From NCBI GenBank assembly GCA_013076295.1, contig RQOL01000754.1, forward strand, positions 55,003-119,002: 64,000 nt of DNA, read 5' to 3'. Origin of the DNA: Sanderia malayensis (Eukaryota; Cnidaria; Scyphozoa; Semaeostomeae; Pelagiidae). The notes beneath the pieces were generated by a model, which saw only the letters and a program-made list of their open reading frames with translations, had not been told where the DNA came from and ran no database searches. Made by a program: the position numbers and the translations under genes. Shown here piece after piece: positions 26,401-37,580 of this stretch. Each line of letters begins with the position of its first letter. Position 1 is the first letter of the stretch.

Positions 26401-27564
26401 TCTGTATTTTACTTCGTTTTAGCTGTAACAACGTGGATTCATGTGCAATTAGGGTTTAACATTGTTAATATTAATTAAAACAAGCACATGCATGTGTATT
26501 TTATTTAATTGCATCTGTAATAACGTGGATTCATGTGCAATTAGCGTGCAGTAGTCTTAATATCACTGAAAACACGCAAATGCCTGTCTTTCATACTTAG
26601 TTTAAGCTGTAATAACGTGGATTCATGTGCAATTAATGTGTAGTAATGTAAATATCACCGCAAACAAACAAATCCATGTGTATTTTAATTAGTTTCAGAT
26701 GTAACAACATGGATTCATGTGCAATAAGTGTGCAGTAATGTTAATGTCACTGAAAACAAACAAATGCATGTGTATTTTACTTAGTTTCAGCTGTAATAAC
26801 GTGGATTGATGTGCAATTATTGTTCAGCAGTGTTAAGATTACTTTAAACAAGTAAATGCATATGTATTTTACCTAGTTCCAAGTGTAAAAACGTAGATTC
26901 ATGTGCAATTAGTATGCAGTAATGTTAGAATCACTGAAAACAAGCAAATCCATGTGTATTTTACTTAGTTTAAGGTGTAACAACGTGGATTCATGTGCCA
27001 TTACTGTGCAGTAATGTTAATATCCCTGAAAACATGCAAATGCATGTGTATTTTACTTACTTTCAACTGTAATAAAGTGGACTCATGTGCCATTAGTGTG
27101 CAGTAGTGTTAATATCACTGAAAACACGCAAATGCATGTGTAGTTTACTTAGTTTCAGCTGTAATAAAGTGGACTCATGTGCAATTAGTGTGCAGTAATG
27201 TTAATATCACTGCAAACAAACAAATGCATGTGTAGTTTACTTAGTTTCAGCTGTAATAACGTGGATTCAGGTGCTATCAGTGTGCAGTTATGTTAATATC
27301 ACTGAAGACAACAGATGCATGTGTATTTTTTTTAGTTTCAGCTATAACAACGTGGATTCATGTGCAATTAGTGTGCAGCAATGTTAATATCACTGAAAAC
27401 AAGCTAATGCATGTGTATTTTATTTGGTTTGAGCTGTAATAATGTAGATTCATGTGCAATTAGTGTGAAGTAATGCTATTATCACTGAAAACAAGCAGAT
27501 GCATGTCTTTCTTAGTTTGTTTCAGCTATAATAACGTGGATTCATGTGCAATTAGTGTGCAGTA
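23475..27564. repeat. 52-monomer HOR, unit 4, truncated (4090 bp)
   Basis: Fourth copy, following unit 3 until 27564 and then leaving it: unit 3 continues CAGTATTGCTAATG (22780) while this copy reads CAGTAATGTTAATATC. About 44.5 of 52 monomers are present. It has CACCGAAACAAAC near 24911 (one base shorter than the other units), GATTCATGTGC near 26528 where units 1-3 have GATTAATGTGC, and CAGCTATAACAACG near 27340. The truncation falls within a monomer but keeps the 92-bp register, as expected for a crossover inside homologous sequence. Confidence 0.9.
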
Positions 27565-28016
27565 ATGTTAATATCACTGAAAACACGCAAATGCCTGTCT
27601 TTCATACTTAGTTTAAGCTGTAATAACGTGGATTCATGTGCAATTAGTGTACAGTAATGTTAATATCACTGCAAACAAACAAATCCATGTGTATTTAAAT
27701 TAGTTTCAGCTGTAACAACATGGATTCATGAGCAAAAAGTGTGCAGTAATGTTAATGTCACTGAAAACAAACAAATGCATGTGTTTTTTACTTAGTTTCA
27801 GCTGTAATAACGTGGATTGATGTGCAATTAGTGTGCAGCAATGTTAATATCACTGAAAACAAGCTAATGCATGTGTATTTTATTTGGTTTGAGCTGTAAT
27901 AATGTAGATTCATGTGCAATTAGTGTGCAGTAATGTTAAAATCACTGAAAAGAAGCAAATGCATGCAAGTTTTACTTAGTTTCAGCGGTAATAACGTGGA
28001 TTCATGTGCAATGAGT

Positions 28017-29568
28017 GTGCAGTAATGTGAATATCACTGAAAACATGCAAATGCATGTGTATTTTACTTACTTTCAAGTGTAATAAAGTGGACTCATGTG
28101 CCATTAGTGTGCAGTAGTGTTAATATCACTGAAAACACGCAAATGCATGTGTAGTTTACTTAGTTTCAGCTGTAATAACGTGGATTCAGGTGCTATCAGT
28201 GTGCAGTTTTGTTAATATCACTGAAGACAAGCAGATGCATGTGTATTTTTTTTAGTTTCAGCTGTAACAACGTGGATTCATGTGCAATTAGTGTGCAGCA
28301 ATGTTAATATCACTGCAAATAAGCAAATGCATGTGTATTTCATTAAATTTCAGCTGTAATAACGTGGAATCATGTGCAATAGGTGTGCAGTAATGATAAT
28401 ATCATTGCAAGGAAACAAATACATATTTAACTTAGTTATTTTTAGCTGTAGTAGCGTAGATTCATGTGCAGATAGTGTGCAGTAATGTTAAAATCACTGA
28501 AAAGAACCAAATGCATGTTTGTTTTACTTAGTTTCAGCTGTGATAACGTGGATTCATGTGCAATAAGTGTGCAGTAATGTTAATATCACTGCAAAGAAAC
28601 AAATGCATGTGTATTTTATTCGATTTCAGCTGTAATAACGTGGATTCATTTGCAATTAGTGTGCAGTATTGTTAATATCATCGCAAACAAACAAATGCAT
28701 GCGTAATATAGTTAGGTTCAGCTGTAATAACATGGATTCATGTGCAATTAGTGTGCAGTAATGTTAATCTCACTGAAAACAAGCTAATGCATGTGTATTT
28801 TATTTGGTTTGAGCTGTAATAACGTAGATTCATGTGCAATTAGTGTGCAGTTATGTTAATATCACTGCAAACGAACAAATGCATGCGTAATTTAGTTAGT
28901 TTCAGCTGTAATAACGTGGATTCATGTGCAATTGGTGTGAAGTAAAGTTATTATCACTGAAAACAAGCAGATGCATGACTTTCTTAGTTAGTTTCAGCTA
29001 TAATAACGTGGATTCATGTGCAATTAGTGTGCAGTATTGCTAATGTCACTGCAAACAAACAAATGCATGCGTAATTTAGTTAGTTTTGGCTGTAATAACG
29101 TGGATTCATGTGCAATTAGTGTGCAGTAACGTTATTATCACTGAAAACAAGCACATGCATGTGTATTTTATTTTGTTGCTTCTGTAATTACGTGGATTCA
29201 TGTGCAATTAGTGTGCAGTAGTGTTAATATCACTGAAAACAAGCAAGTGCCTGTCTTTCTTACTTAGTTAGAGCTGTAATAACGTGGATTCATGTGCAGT
29301 TAGTGTGCAGTAATGTTAATATCACTGCAAACAAACAAGTGCATGTGTGTTTTAGTTAGTTTCAGCTCTAATAACGTGGAATCGTGTGCAATTAGTGTGC
29401 AGTAAAGTTAATATCACTGAAAACAACCAAATGAATGTGTATTTTACTTAGTTTCAGCTGTAATAAAGTGGACTCATGTGCAATTAGTGTGCAGTAATGT
29501 TAATATCACTGCAAACAAACAAATGCATTTGTAGTTTACTTAGTTTCAGCTGTAATAACGTGGATTCA
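28017..29568. repeat. 40-monomer-offset repeat, copy 1
   Basis: This matches 31697-33247 at an offset of 3680 bp (40 monomers), dropping to 3679 after a one-base deletion near 32005 in the second copy. Shared rare monomers include the one with GAAACAAATACATATTTAAC (28412 and 32091) and the one with GCATTTGTAGTTTAC. The match ends where this copy reads GGATTCATG and the other GGATTCAGG. Confidence 0.85.
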
Positions 29569-29986
29569 TGTGCAATTAGTGTGCAGCAATGTTAATATCA
29601 CTGAAAACAAGCTAATGCATGTGTATTTTATTTGGTTTGAGCTGTAATAATGTAGATTCATGTGCAATTAGTGTGAAGTAATGTTATTATCACTGAAAAC
29701 AAGCAGATGCATGTCTTTCTTAGTTTGTTTCCGCTATAATAACGTGGATTCATGTGCAATTAGTGTGCAGTATTGCTAATGTCACTGCAAACAAACAAAT
29801 GCATGCGTAATTTAGTTAGTTTTGGCTGTAATAACGTGGATTCATGTGCAATTAGTGTGCAGTAATGTTATTATCACTGAAAACAAGCACATGCATGTGT
29901 ATTTTATTTTGTTGCATCTGTAGTTACGCGGATTTATGTGCAATTAGTGTGCAGTAGTGTTAATATCACTGAAAACAAGCAAGTGC
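29453..29986. repeat. 12-monomer-offset repeat, copy 1
   Basis: About six monomers matching 30557-31090 at an offset of 1104 bp. Shared marks are AATAAAGTGGACTC, GCATTTGTAG, the CTGTAGTTACGCGG monomer and AAACAAGCAAGTGC. At its right end, AAGTGC is followed by ATGCAAG here but by CTGTCTTTC in the second copy, which marks a crossover point inside a monomer. Confidence 0.83.
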
Positions 29987-30570
29987 ATGCAAGTTTTACT
30001 TAGTTTAAGCGGTAATAACGTGGATTCATGTGCAACGAGTGTGCAGTAATGTTAATATCACTGCAAGCAAACAAATGCATGTTTAATTTAGTTCGTTTCA
30101 GCTGTAATAACGTTGATTCATGTCCAATTAGTGTGCAGTACTGTTAATATCACTGAAAACAAGCAAATGCATGTGTATTTTACTTAGTTTGAGGTGTAAC
30201 AACGTGGATTCATGTGCCATTACTGTGCAGTAATGTGAATATCACTGAAAACATGCAAATGCATGTGTATTTTACTTACTTTCAAGTGTAATAAAGTGGA
30301 CTCATGTGCCATTAGTGTGCAGTAGTGTTAATATCACTGAAAACACGCAAATGCATGTGTAGTTTACTTAGTTTCAGCTGTAATAACGTGGATTCAGGTG
30401 CTATCAGTGTGCAGTTATGTTAATATCACTGAAGACAAGCAGATGCATGTGTATTTTTTTTAGTTTCAGCTGTAACAACGTGGATTCATGTGCAATTAGT
30501 GTGCAGCAATGTTAATATCACTGCAAATAAGCAAATGCATGTGTATTTCATTAAATTTCAGCTGTAATAA
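29985..30570. repeat. 16-monomer-offset repeat, copy 1
   Basis: This matches 31457-32041 at an offset of 1472 bp (16 monomers; 1471 after one deletion). The series runs from GCATGCAAGTTTTAC with CGGTAATAACG through the TTAGTTCGTTTCAG monomer, TTTGAGGTG, ACTTTCAAG, GATTCAGGTGCTATCAG and GTATTTCATTAAATTTC. It ends where this copy reads AATAAAGTGG and the other AATAACGTGG. Confidence 0.83.
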
Positions 30571-31090
30571 AGTGGACTCATGTGCAATTAGTGTGCAGTA
30601 ATGTTAATATCACTGCAAACAAACAAATGCATTTGTAGTTTACTTAGTTTCAGCTGTAATAACGTGGATTCATGTGCAATTAGTGTGCAGCAATGTTAAT
30701 ATCACTGAAAACAAGCTAATGCATGTGTATTTTATTTGGTTTGAGCTGTAATAATGTAGATTCATGTGCAATTAGTGTGAAGTAATGTTATTATCACTGA
30801 AAACAAGCAGATGCATGTCTTTCTTAGTTTGTTTCAGCTATAATAACGTGGATTCATGTGCAATTAGTGTGCAGTATTGCTAATGTCACTGCAAACAAAC
30901 AAATGCATGCGTAATTTAGTTAGTTTTGGCTGTAATAACGTGGATTCATGTGCAATTAGTGTGCAGTAATGTTATTATCACTGAAAACAAGCACATGCAT
31001 GTGTATTTTATTTTGTTGCATCTGTAGTTACGCGGATTTATGTGCAATTAGTGTGCAGTAGTGTTAATATCACTGAAAACAAGCAAGTGC
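30557..31090. repeat. 12-monomer-offset repeat, copy 2
   Basis: This is the second copy of 29453-29986. Its left boundary is inside a GTATTTCATTAAATTTC monomer, so it joins two subtypes without losing register. Confidence 0.83.
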
Positions 31091-31456
31091 CTGTCTTTCT
31101 TACTTAGTTAGAGCTGTAATAACGTGGATTCATGTGCAATTAGTGTGCAGTAATATTAATATCACTGCAAACAAACAAATGCATGTGTATTTTAGTTAGT
31201 TTCAGCTCTAATAACGTGGAATCGTGTGCAATTAGTGTGCAGTAAAGTTAATATCACTGAAAACAAGCAAATGCATGTGTATTTTACTTAGCTTCAGCTG
31301 TAATAACGTGGAATCATGTGCAATTAGTGTGCAGTAATGTTAATATCACTGAAAACAAGCAAATGCATGTGTATTTTACTTAGTTCCAACTGTAATAACG
31401 TAGATTCATGTTCAAATAGTGTGCAGTAATGTTAAAATCACTGAAAAGAAGCAAAT

Positions 31457-32041
31457 GCATGCAAGTTTTACTTAGTTTCAGCGGTAATAACGTGGATTCA
31501 TGTGCAACGAGTGTGCAGTAATGTTAATATCACTGCAAGCAAACAAATGCATGTTTAATTTAGTTCGTTTCAGCTGTAATAACGTTGATTCATGTCCAAT
31601 TAGTGTGCAGTACTGTTAATATCACTGAAAACAAGCAAATGCATGTGTATTTTACTTAGTTTGAGGTGTAACAACGTGGATTCATGTGCCATTACTGTGC
31701 AGTAATGTGAATATCACTGAAAACATGCAAATGCATGTGTATTTTACTTACTTTCAAGTGTAATAAAGTGGACTCATGTGCCATTAGTGTGCAGTAGTGT
31801 TAATATCACTGAAAACACGCAAATGCATAAGTAGTTTACTTAGTTTCAGCTGTAATAACGTGGATTCAGGTGCTATCAGTGTGCAGTTATGTTAATATCA
31901 CTGAAGACAAGCAGATGCATGTGTATTTTTTTTAGTTTCAGCTGTAACAACGTGGATTCATGTGCAATTAGGGTGCAGCAATGTTAATATCACTGCAAAT
32001 AAGCAATGCATGTGTATTTCATTAAATTTCAGCTGTAATAA
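31457..32041. repeat. 16-monomer-offset repeat, copy 2
   Basis: This is the second copy of 29985-30570. It contains GCATAAGTAG near 31826 (GCATGTGTAG in copy 1) and AGGGTGCAGC near 31970 (AGTGTGCAGC in copy 1). Confidence 0.83.
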
Positions 32042-33247
32042 CGTGGAATCATGTGCAATAGGTGTGCAGTAATGTTAATATCATTGCAAGGAAACAAATA
32101 CATATTTAACTTAGTTATTTTTAGCTGTAGTAGCGTAGATTCATGTGCAGATAGTGTGCAGTAATGTTAAAATCACTGAAAAGAACCAAATGCATGTTTG
32201 TTTTACTTAGTTTCAGCTGTGATAACGTGGATTCATGTGCAATAAGTGTGCAGTAATGTTAATATCACTGCAAAGAAACAAATGCATGTGTATTTTATTC
32301 GATTTCAGCTGTAATAACGTGGATTCATTTGCAATTAGTGTGCAGTATTGTTAATATCATCGCAAACAAACAAATGCATGCGTAATATAGTTAGGTTCAG
32401 CTGTAATAACATGGATTCATGTGCAATTAGTGTGCAGTAATGTTAATCTCACTGAAAACAAGCTAATGCATGTGTATTTTATTTGGTTTGAGCTGTAATA
32501 ACGTAGATTCATGTGCAATTAGTGTGCAGTTATGTTAATATCACTGCAAACGAACAAATGCATGCGTAATTTAGTTAGTTTCAGCTGTAATAACGTGGAT
32601 TCATGTGCAATTGGTGTGAAGTAATGTTATTATCACTGAAAACAAGCAGATGCATGACTTTCTTAGTTAGTTTCAGCTATAATAACGTGGATTCATGTGC
32701 AATTAGTGTGCAGTATTGCTAATGTCACTGCAAACAAACAAATGCATGCGTAATTTAGTTAGTTTTGGCTGTAATAACGTGGATTCATGTGCAATTAGTG
32801 TGCAGTAACGTTATTATCACTGAAAACAAGCACATGCATGTGTATTTTATTTTGTTGCATCTGTAATTACGTGGATTCATGTGCAATTAGTGTGCAGTAG
32901 TGTTAATATCACTGAAAACAAGCAAGTGCCTGTCTTTCTTACTTAGTTAGAGCTGTAATAACGTGGATTCATGTGCAGTTAGTGTGCAGTAATGTTAATA
33001 TCACTGCAAACAAACAAGTGCATGTGTGTTTTAGTTAGTTTCAGCTCTAATAACGTGGAATCGTGTGCAATTAGTGTGCAGTAAAGTTAATATCACTGAA
33101 AACAACCAAATGAATGTGTATTTTACTTAGTTTCAGCTGTAATAAAGTGGACTCATGTGCAATTAGTGTGCAGTAATGTTAATATCACTGCAAACAAACA
33201 AATGCATTTGTAGTTTACTTAGTTTCAGCTGTAATAACGTGGATTCA
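31697..33247. repeat. 40-monomer-offset repeat, copy 2
   Basis: This is the second copy of 28017-29568. It overlaps the start of the 27-mer HOR at 32577, so this block was in place before, or was carried along by, the 27-mer amplification. It includes a 91-bp monomer (AAGCAATGCATG near 32002, one A lost). Confidence 0.85.
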
Positions 33248-35060
33248 GGTGCTATCAGTGTGCAATTATGTTAATATCACTGAAGACAAGCAGATGCATG
33301 TGTATTTTTTTTAGCTTCAGCTGTAACAACGTGGATTCATGTGCAATTAGTGTGCAGCAATGTTAATATCACTGAAAACAAGCTAATGCATGTGTATTTT
33401 ATTTGGTTTGAGCTGTAATAATGTAGATTCATGTGCAATTAGTGTGAAGTAATGTTATTATCACTGAAAACAAGCAGATGCATGTCTTTCTTAGTTTGCT
33501 TCAGCTATAATAACGTGGATTCATGTGCAATTAGTGTGCAGTATTGCTAATGTCACTGCAAACAAACAAATGCATGCGTAATTTAGTTAGTTTTAGCTGT
33601 AATAACGTGGATTCATGTGCAATTAGTGTGCAGTAATGTTATTATCACTGAAAACAAGCACATGCATGTGTATTTTATTTTGTTGCATCTGTAGTTACGC
33701 GGATTTATGTGCAATTAGTGTGCAGTAGTGTTAATATCACTGAAAACAAGCAAGTGCCTGTCTTTCTTACTTAGTTAGAGCTGTAATAACGTGGATTCAT
33801 GTGCAATTAGTGTGCAGTAATGTTCATATCACTGCAAACAAACAAATGCATGTGTATTTTAGTTAGTTTCAGCTCTAATAACGTGGAATCGTGCACAATT
33901 AGTGTGCAGTAAAGTTAATATCACAGAAAACAATCAAATGAATGTGTATTTTACTTAGCTTCAGCTGTAATAACGTGGAATCATGTGCAATTAGTGGGCA
34001 GTGATGTTAATATCACTGAAAACAAGCAAATGCATGTGTATTTTACTTAGTTCCAACTGTAATAACGTAGATTCATGTGCAAATAGTGTGCAGTAATGTT
34101 AATATCACTGCAAACAAACAAATGCATGTTCAATTTAGTTAGTTTCAGCTGTAATAACGTTGATTCATGTCCTATTAGTGTGCAGTAATGTTAATATCAC
34201 TGAAAACAAGCCAATGCATAAGTATTTTACTTAGTTTGAGGTGTAACAACGTGGATTCATGTGCCATTAGTGTACAGTAATGTTAATATCACTGCAAACA
34301 AACAAATCCATGTGTATTTTAATTAGTTTCAGCTGTAACAACATGGATTCATGAGCAAAAAGTGTGCAGTAATGTTAATGTCACTGAAAACAAACAAATG
34401 CATGTGTTTTTTACTTAGTTTCAGCTGTAATAACGTGGATTGATGTGCAATTATTGTTCAGCAGTGTTAAGATTACTTTAAACAAGTCAATGCATATGTT
34501 TTTTACCTAGTTCCAAGTGTAAAAACGTAGATTCATGTGCAATTATTATGCAGTAATGTTAAAATCACTGAAAACAAGCACATCCATGTGTATTTTACTT
34601 AGTTCCAACTGTAATAACGTAGATTCATGTTCAAATAGTGTGCAGTAATGTTAAAATCACTGAAAAGAAGCAAAGGCATGTGTATTTTATTTAGTATTAG
34701 CTGTATTAACGTGGATTCATGTGCAATAAGTGTGCAGTAATGTTAATATCACTGCAAACAAACAAATGCATGTTTAATTTAATTAGTTTCAGCTGTAATA
34801 ACGTTGATTCATGTCCAATTAGTGTACAGTAATGTTAATATCACTGAAAACATGCCAATCCATGTGTATTTTACTTAGTTTGAGGTGTAACAACGTGGAT
34901 TCAAGTGCCATTACTGTGCAGTAATGTTAATATCACTCAAAACATGCAAATGCATGTGTATTTTACTTACTTTCAACTGTAATAAAGTGGACTCATGTGC
35001 CATTAGTGTGCAGTAGTGTTAATATCACTGAAAACACGCAAATGCATGTGTAGTTTACTT
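32577..35060. repeat. 27-monomer HOR, unit 1 (2484 bp)
   Basis: Bases 32577-35096 match 35061-37580 at an offset of exactly 2484 bp, 27 x 92. The two copies are directly adjacent, so this is a true tandem HOR. Shared marks are GTGCAATTGGTGTGAAG, CAAACAAGTGCATGTGTG, CATAAGTATTTTAC (34217 and 36701), GCAAAGGCATG and ATCACTCAAAACATGC. Small differences include AGTGGGCAG near 33993 (AGTGTGCAG in unit 2) and GAATGTGTATT near 33931 (GTATGTGTATT in unit 2). Confidence 0.9.
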
Positions 35061-37580
35061 AGTTTCAGCTGTAATAACGTGGATTCATGTGCAATTGGTG
35101 TGAAGTAATGTTATTATCACTGAAAACAAGCAGATGCATGACTTTCTTAGTTAGTTTCAGCTATAATAACGTGGATTCATGTGCAATTAGTGTGCAGTAT
35201 TGCTAATGTCACTGCAAACAAACAAATGCATGCGTAATTTAGTTAGTTTTGGCTGTAATAACGTGGATTCATGTGCAATTAGTGTGCAGTAACGTTATTA
35301 TCACTGAAAACAAGCACATGCATGTGTATTTTATTTTGTTGCATCTGTAATTACGTGGATTCATGTGCAATTAGTGTGCAGTAGTGTTAATATCACTGAA
35401 AACAAGCAAGTGCCTGTCTTTCTTACTTAGTTAGAGCTGTAATAACGTGGATTCATGTGCAGTTAGTGTGCAGTAATGTTAATATCACTGCAAACAAACA
35501 AGTGCATGTGTGTTTTAGTTAGTTTCAGCTCTAATAACGTGGAATCGTGTGCAATTAGTGTGCAGTAAAGTTAATATCACTGAAAACAACCAAATGAATG
35601 TGTATTTTACTTAGTTTCAGCTGTAATAAAGTGGACTCATGTGCAATTAGTGTGCAGTAATGTTAATATCACTGCAAACAAACAAATGCATTTGTAGTTT
35701 ACTTAGTTTCAGCTGTAATAACGTGGATTCAGGTGCTATCAGTGTGCAATTATGTTAATATCACTGAAGACAAGCAGATGCATGTGTATTTTTTTTAGCT
35801 TCAGCTGTAACAACGTGGATTCATGTGCAATTAGTGTGCAGCAATGTTAATATCACTGAAAACAAGCTAATGCATGTGTATTTTATTTGGTTTGAGCTGT
35901 AATAATGTAGATTCATGTGCAATTAGTGTGAAGTAATGTTATTATCACTGAAAACAAGCAGATGCATGTCTTTCTTAGTTTGCTTCAGCTATAATAACGT
36001 GGATTCATGTGCAATTAGTGTGCAGTATTGCTAATGTCACTGCAAACAAACAAATGCATGCGTAATTTAGTTAGTTTTGGCTGTAATAACGTGGATTCAT
36101 GTGCAATTAGTGTGCAGTAATGTTATTATCACTGAAAACAAGCACATGCATGTGTATTTTATTTTGTTGCATCTGTAGTTACGCGGATTTATGTGCAATT
36201 AGTGTGCAGTAGTGTTAATATCACTGAAAACAAGCAAGTGCCTGTCTTTCTTACTTAGTTAGAGCTGTAATAACGTGGATTCATGTGCAATTAGTGTGCA
36301 GTAATGTTAATATCACTGCAAACAAACAAATGCATGTGTATTTTAGTTAGTTTCAGCTCTAATAACGTGGAATCGTGCACAATTAGTGTGCAGTAAAGTT
36401 AATATCACAGAAAACAATCAAATGTATGTGTATTTTACTTAGCTTCAGCTGTAATAACGTGGAATCATGTGCAATTAGTGTGCAGTGATGTTAATATCAC
36501 TGAAAACAAGCAAATGCATGTGTATTTTACTTAGTTCCAACTGTAATAACGTAGATTCATGTGCAAATAGTGTGCAGTAATGTTAATATCACTGCAAACA
36601 AACAAATGCATGTTCAATTTAGTTAGTTTCAGCTGTAATAACGTTGATTCATGTCCTATTAGTGTGCAGTAATGTTAATATCACTGAAAACAAGCCAATG
36701 CATAAGTATTTTACTTAGTTTGAGGTGTAACAACGTGGATTCATGTGCCATTAGTGTACATTAATGTTAATATCACTGCAAACAAACAAATCCATGTGTA
36801 TTTTAATTAGTTTCAGCTGTAACAACATGGATTCATGAGCAAAAAGTGTGCAGTAATGTTAATGTCACTGAAAACAAACAAATGCATGTGTTTTTTACTT
36901 AGTTTCAGCTGTAATAACGTGGATTGATGTGCAATTATTGTTCAGCAGTGTTAAGATTACTTTAAACAAGTCAATGCATATGTTTTTTACCTAGTTCCAA
37001 GTGTAAAAACGTAGATTCATGTGCAATTATTATGCAGTAATGTTAAAATCACTGAAAACAAGCAAATCCATGTGTATTTTACTTAGTTCCAACTGTAATA
37101 ACGTAGATTCATGTTCAAATAGTGTGCAGTAATGTTAAAATCACTGAAAAGAAGCAAAGGCATGTGTATTTTATTTAGTATTAGCTGTATTAACGTGGAT
37201 TCATGTGCAATAAGTGTGCAGTAATGTTAATATCACTGCAAACAAACAAATGCATGTTTAATTTAATTAGTTTCAGCTGTAATAACGTTGATTCATGTCC
37301 AATTAGTGTACAGTAATGTTAATATCACTGAAAACATGCCAATCCATGTGTATTTTACTTAGTTTGAGGTGTAACAACGTGGATTCAAGTGCCATTACTG
37401 TGCAGTAATGTTAATATCACTCAAAACATGCAAATGCATGTGTATTTTACTTACTTTTAACTGTAATAAAGTGGACTCATGTGCCATTAGTGTGCAGTAG
37501 TGTTAATATCACTGAAAACACGCAAATGCATGTGTAGTTTACTTAGTTTCAGCTGTAATAACGTGGATTCATGTGCAATT
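35061..37580. repeat. 27-monomer HOR, unit 2
   Basis: Second copy of the 27-mer, complete at 37544 and matching the start of the next turn up to 37580. There the expected AATTGGTGTGAAG is replaced by AATTAGTGTGCAGAAATATT. It contains ACTTTTAACTG near 37454, where unit 1 has ACTTTCAACTG. The same T is found near 44906, showing that this copy, not unit 1, was duplicated onward in the 81-mer. Confidence 0.9.

Larger units (their letters stand above)
27565..32576. repeat. Mosaic satellite between the 52-mer and 27-mer blocks
   Basis: About 54 monomers without one dominant long period. The stretch carries subtypes absent from the 52-mer, such as AAACAAATACATATTTAAC with TAGCTGTAGTAGCG, GTGTATTTCATTAAATTTC, GCATGCAAGTTTTAC with CAGCGGTAATAACG, and GTTGGTTCAG-like forms. 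Three nested duplications lie inside (40-, 16- and 12-monomer offsets, listed separately). Several of these subtypes return only at 48.2-50.9 kb and 54.9-57.6 kb, linking this mosaic to the right-hand part of the array. Confidence 0.85.

Noticed and set aside
30088..30112. CENP-B box in the TTAGTTCGTTTCAGC subtype
   Set aside because: TTCG and the central A of the box are present, but the CGGG half is replaced by TGTA. The subtype is a minority, so a functional box is not supported.
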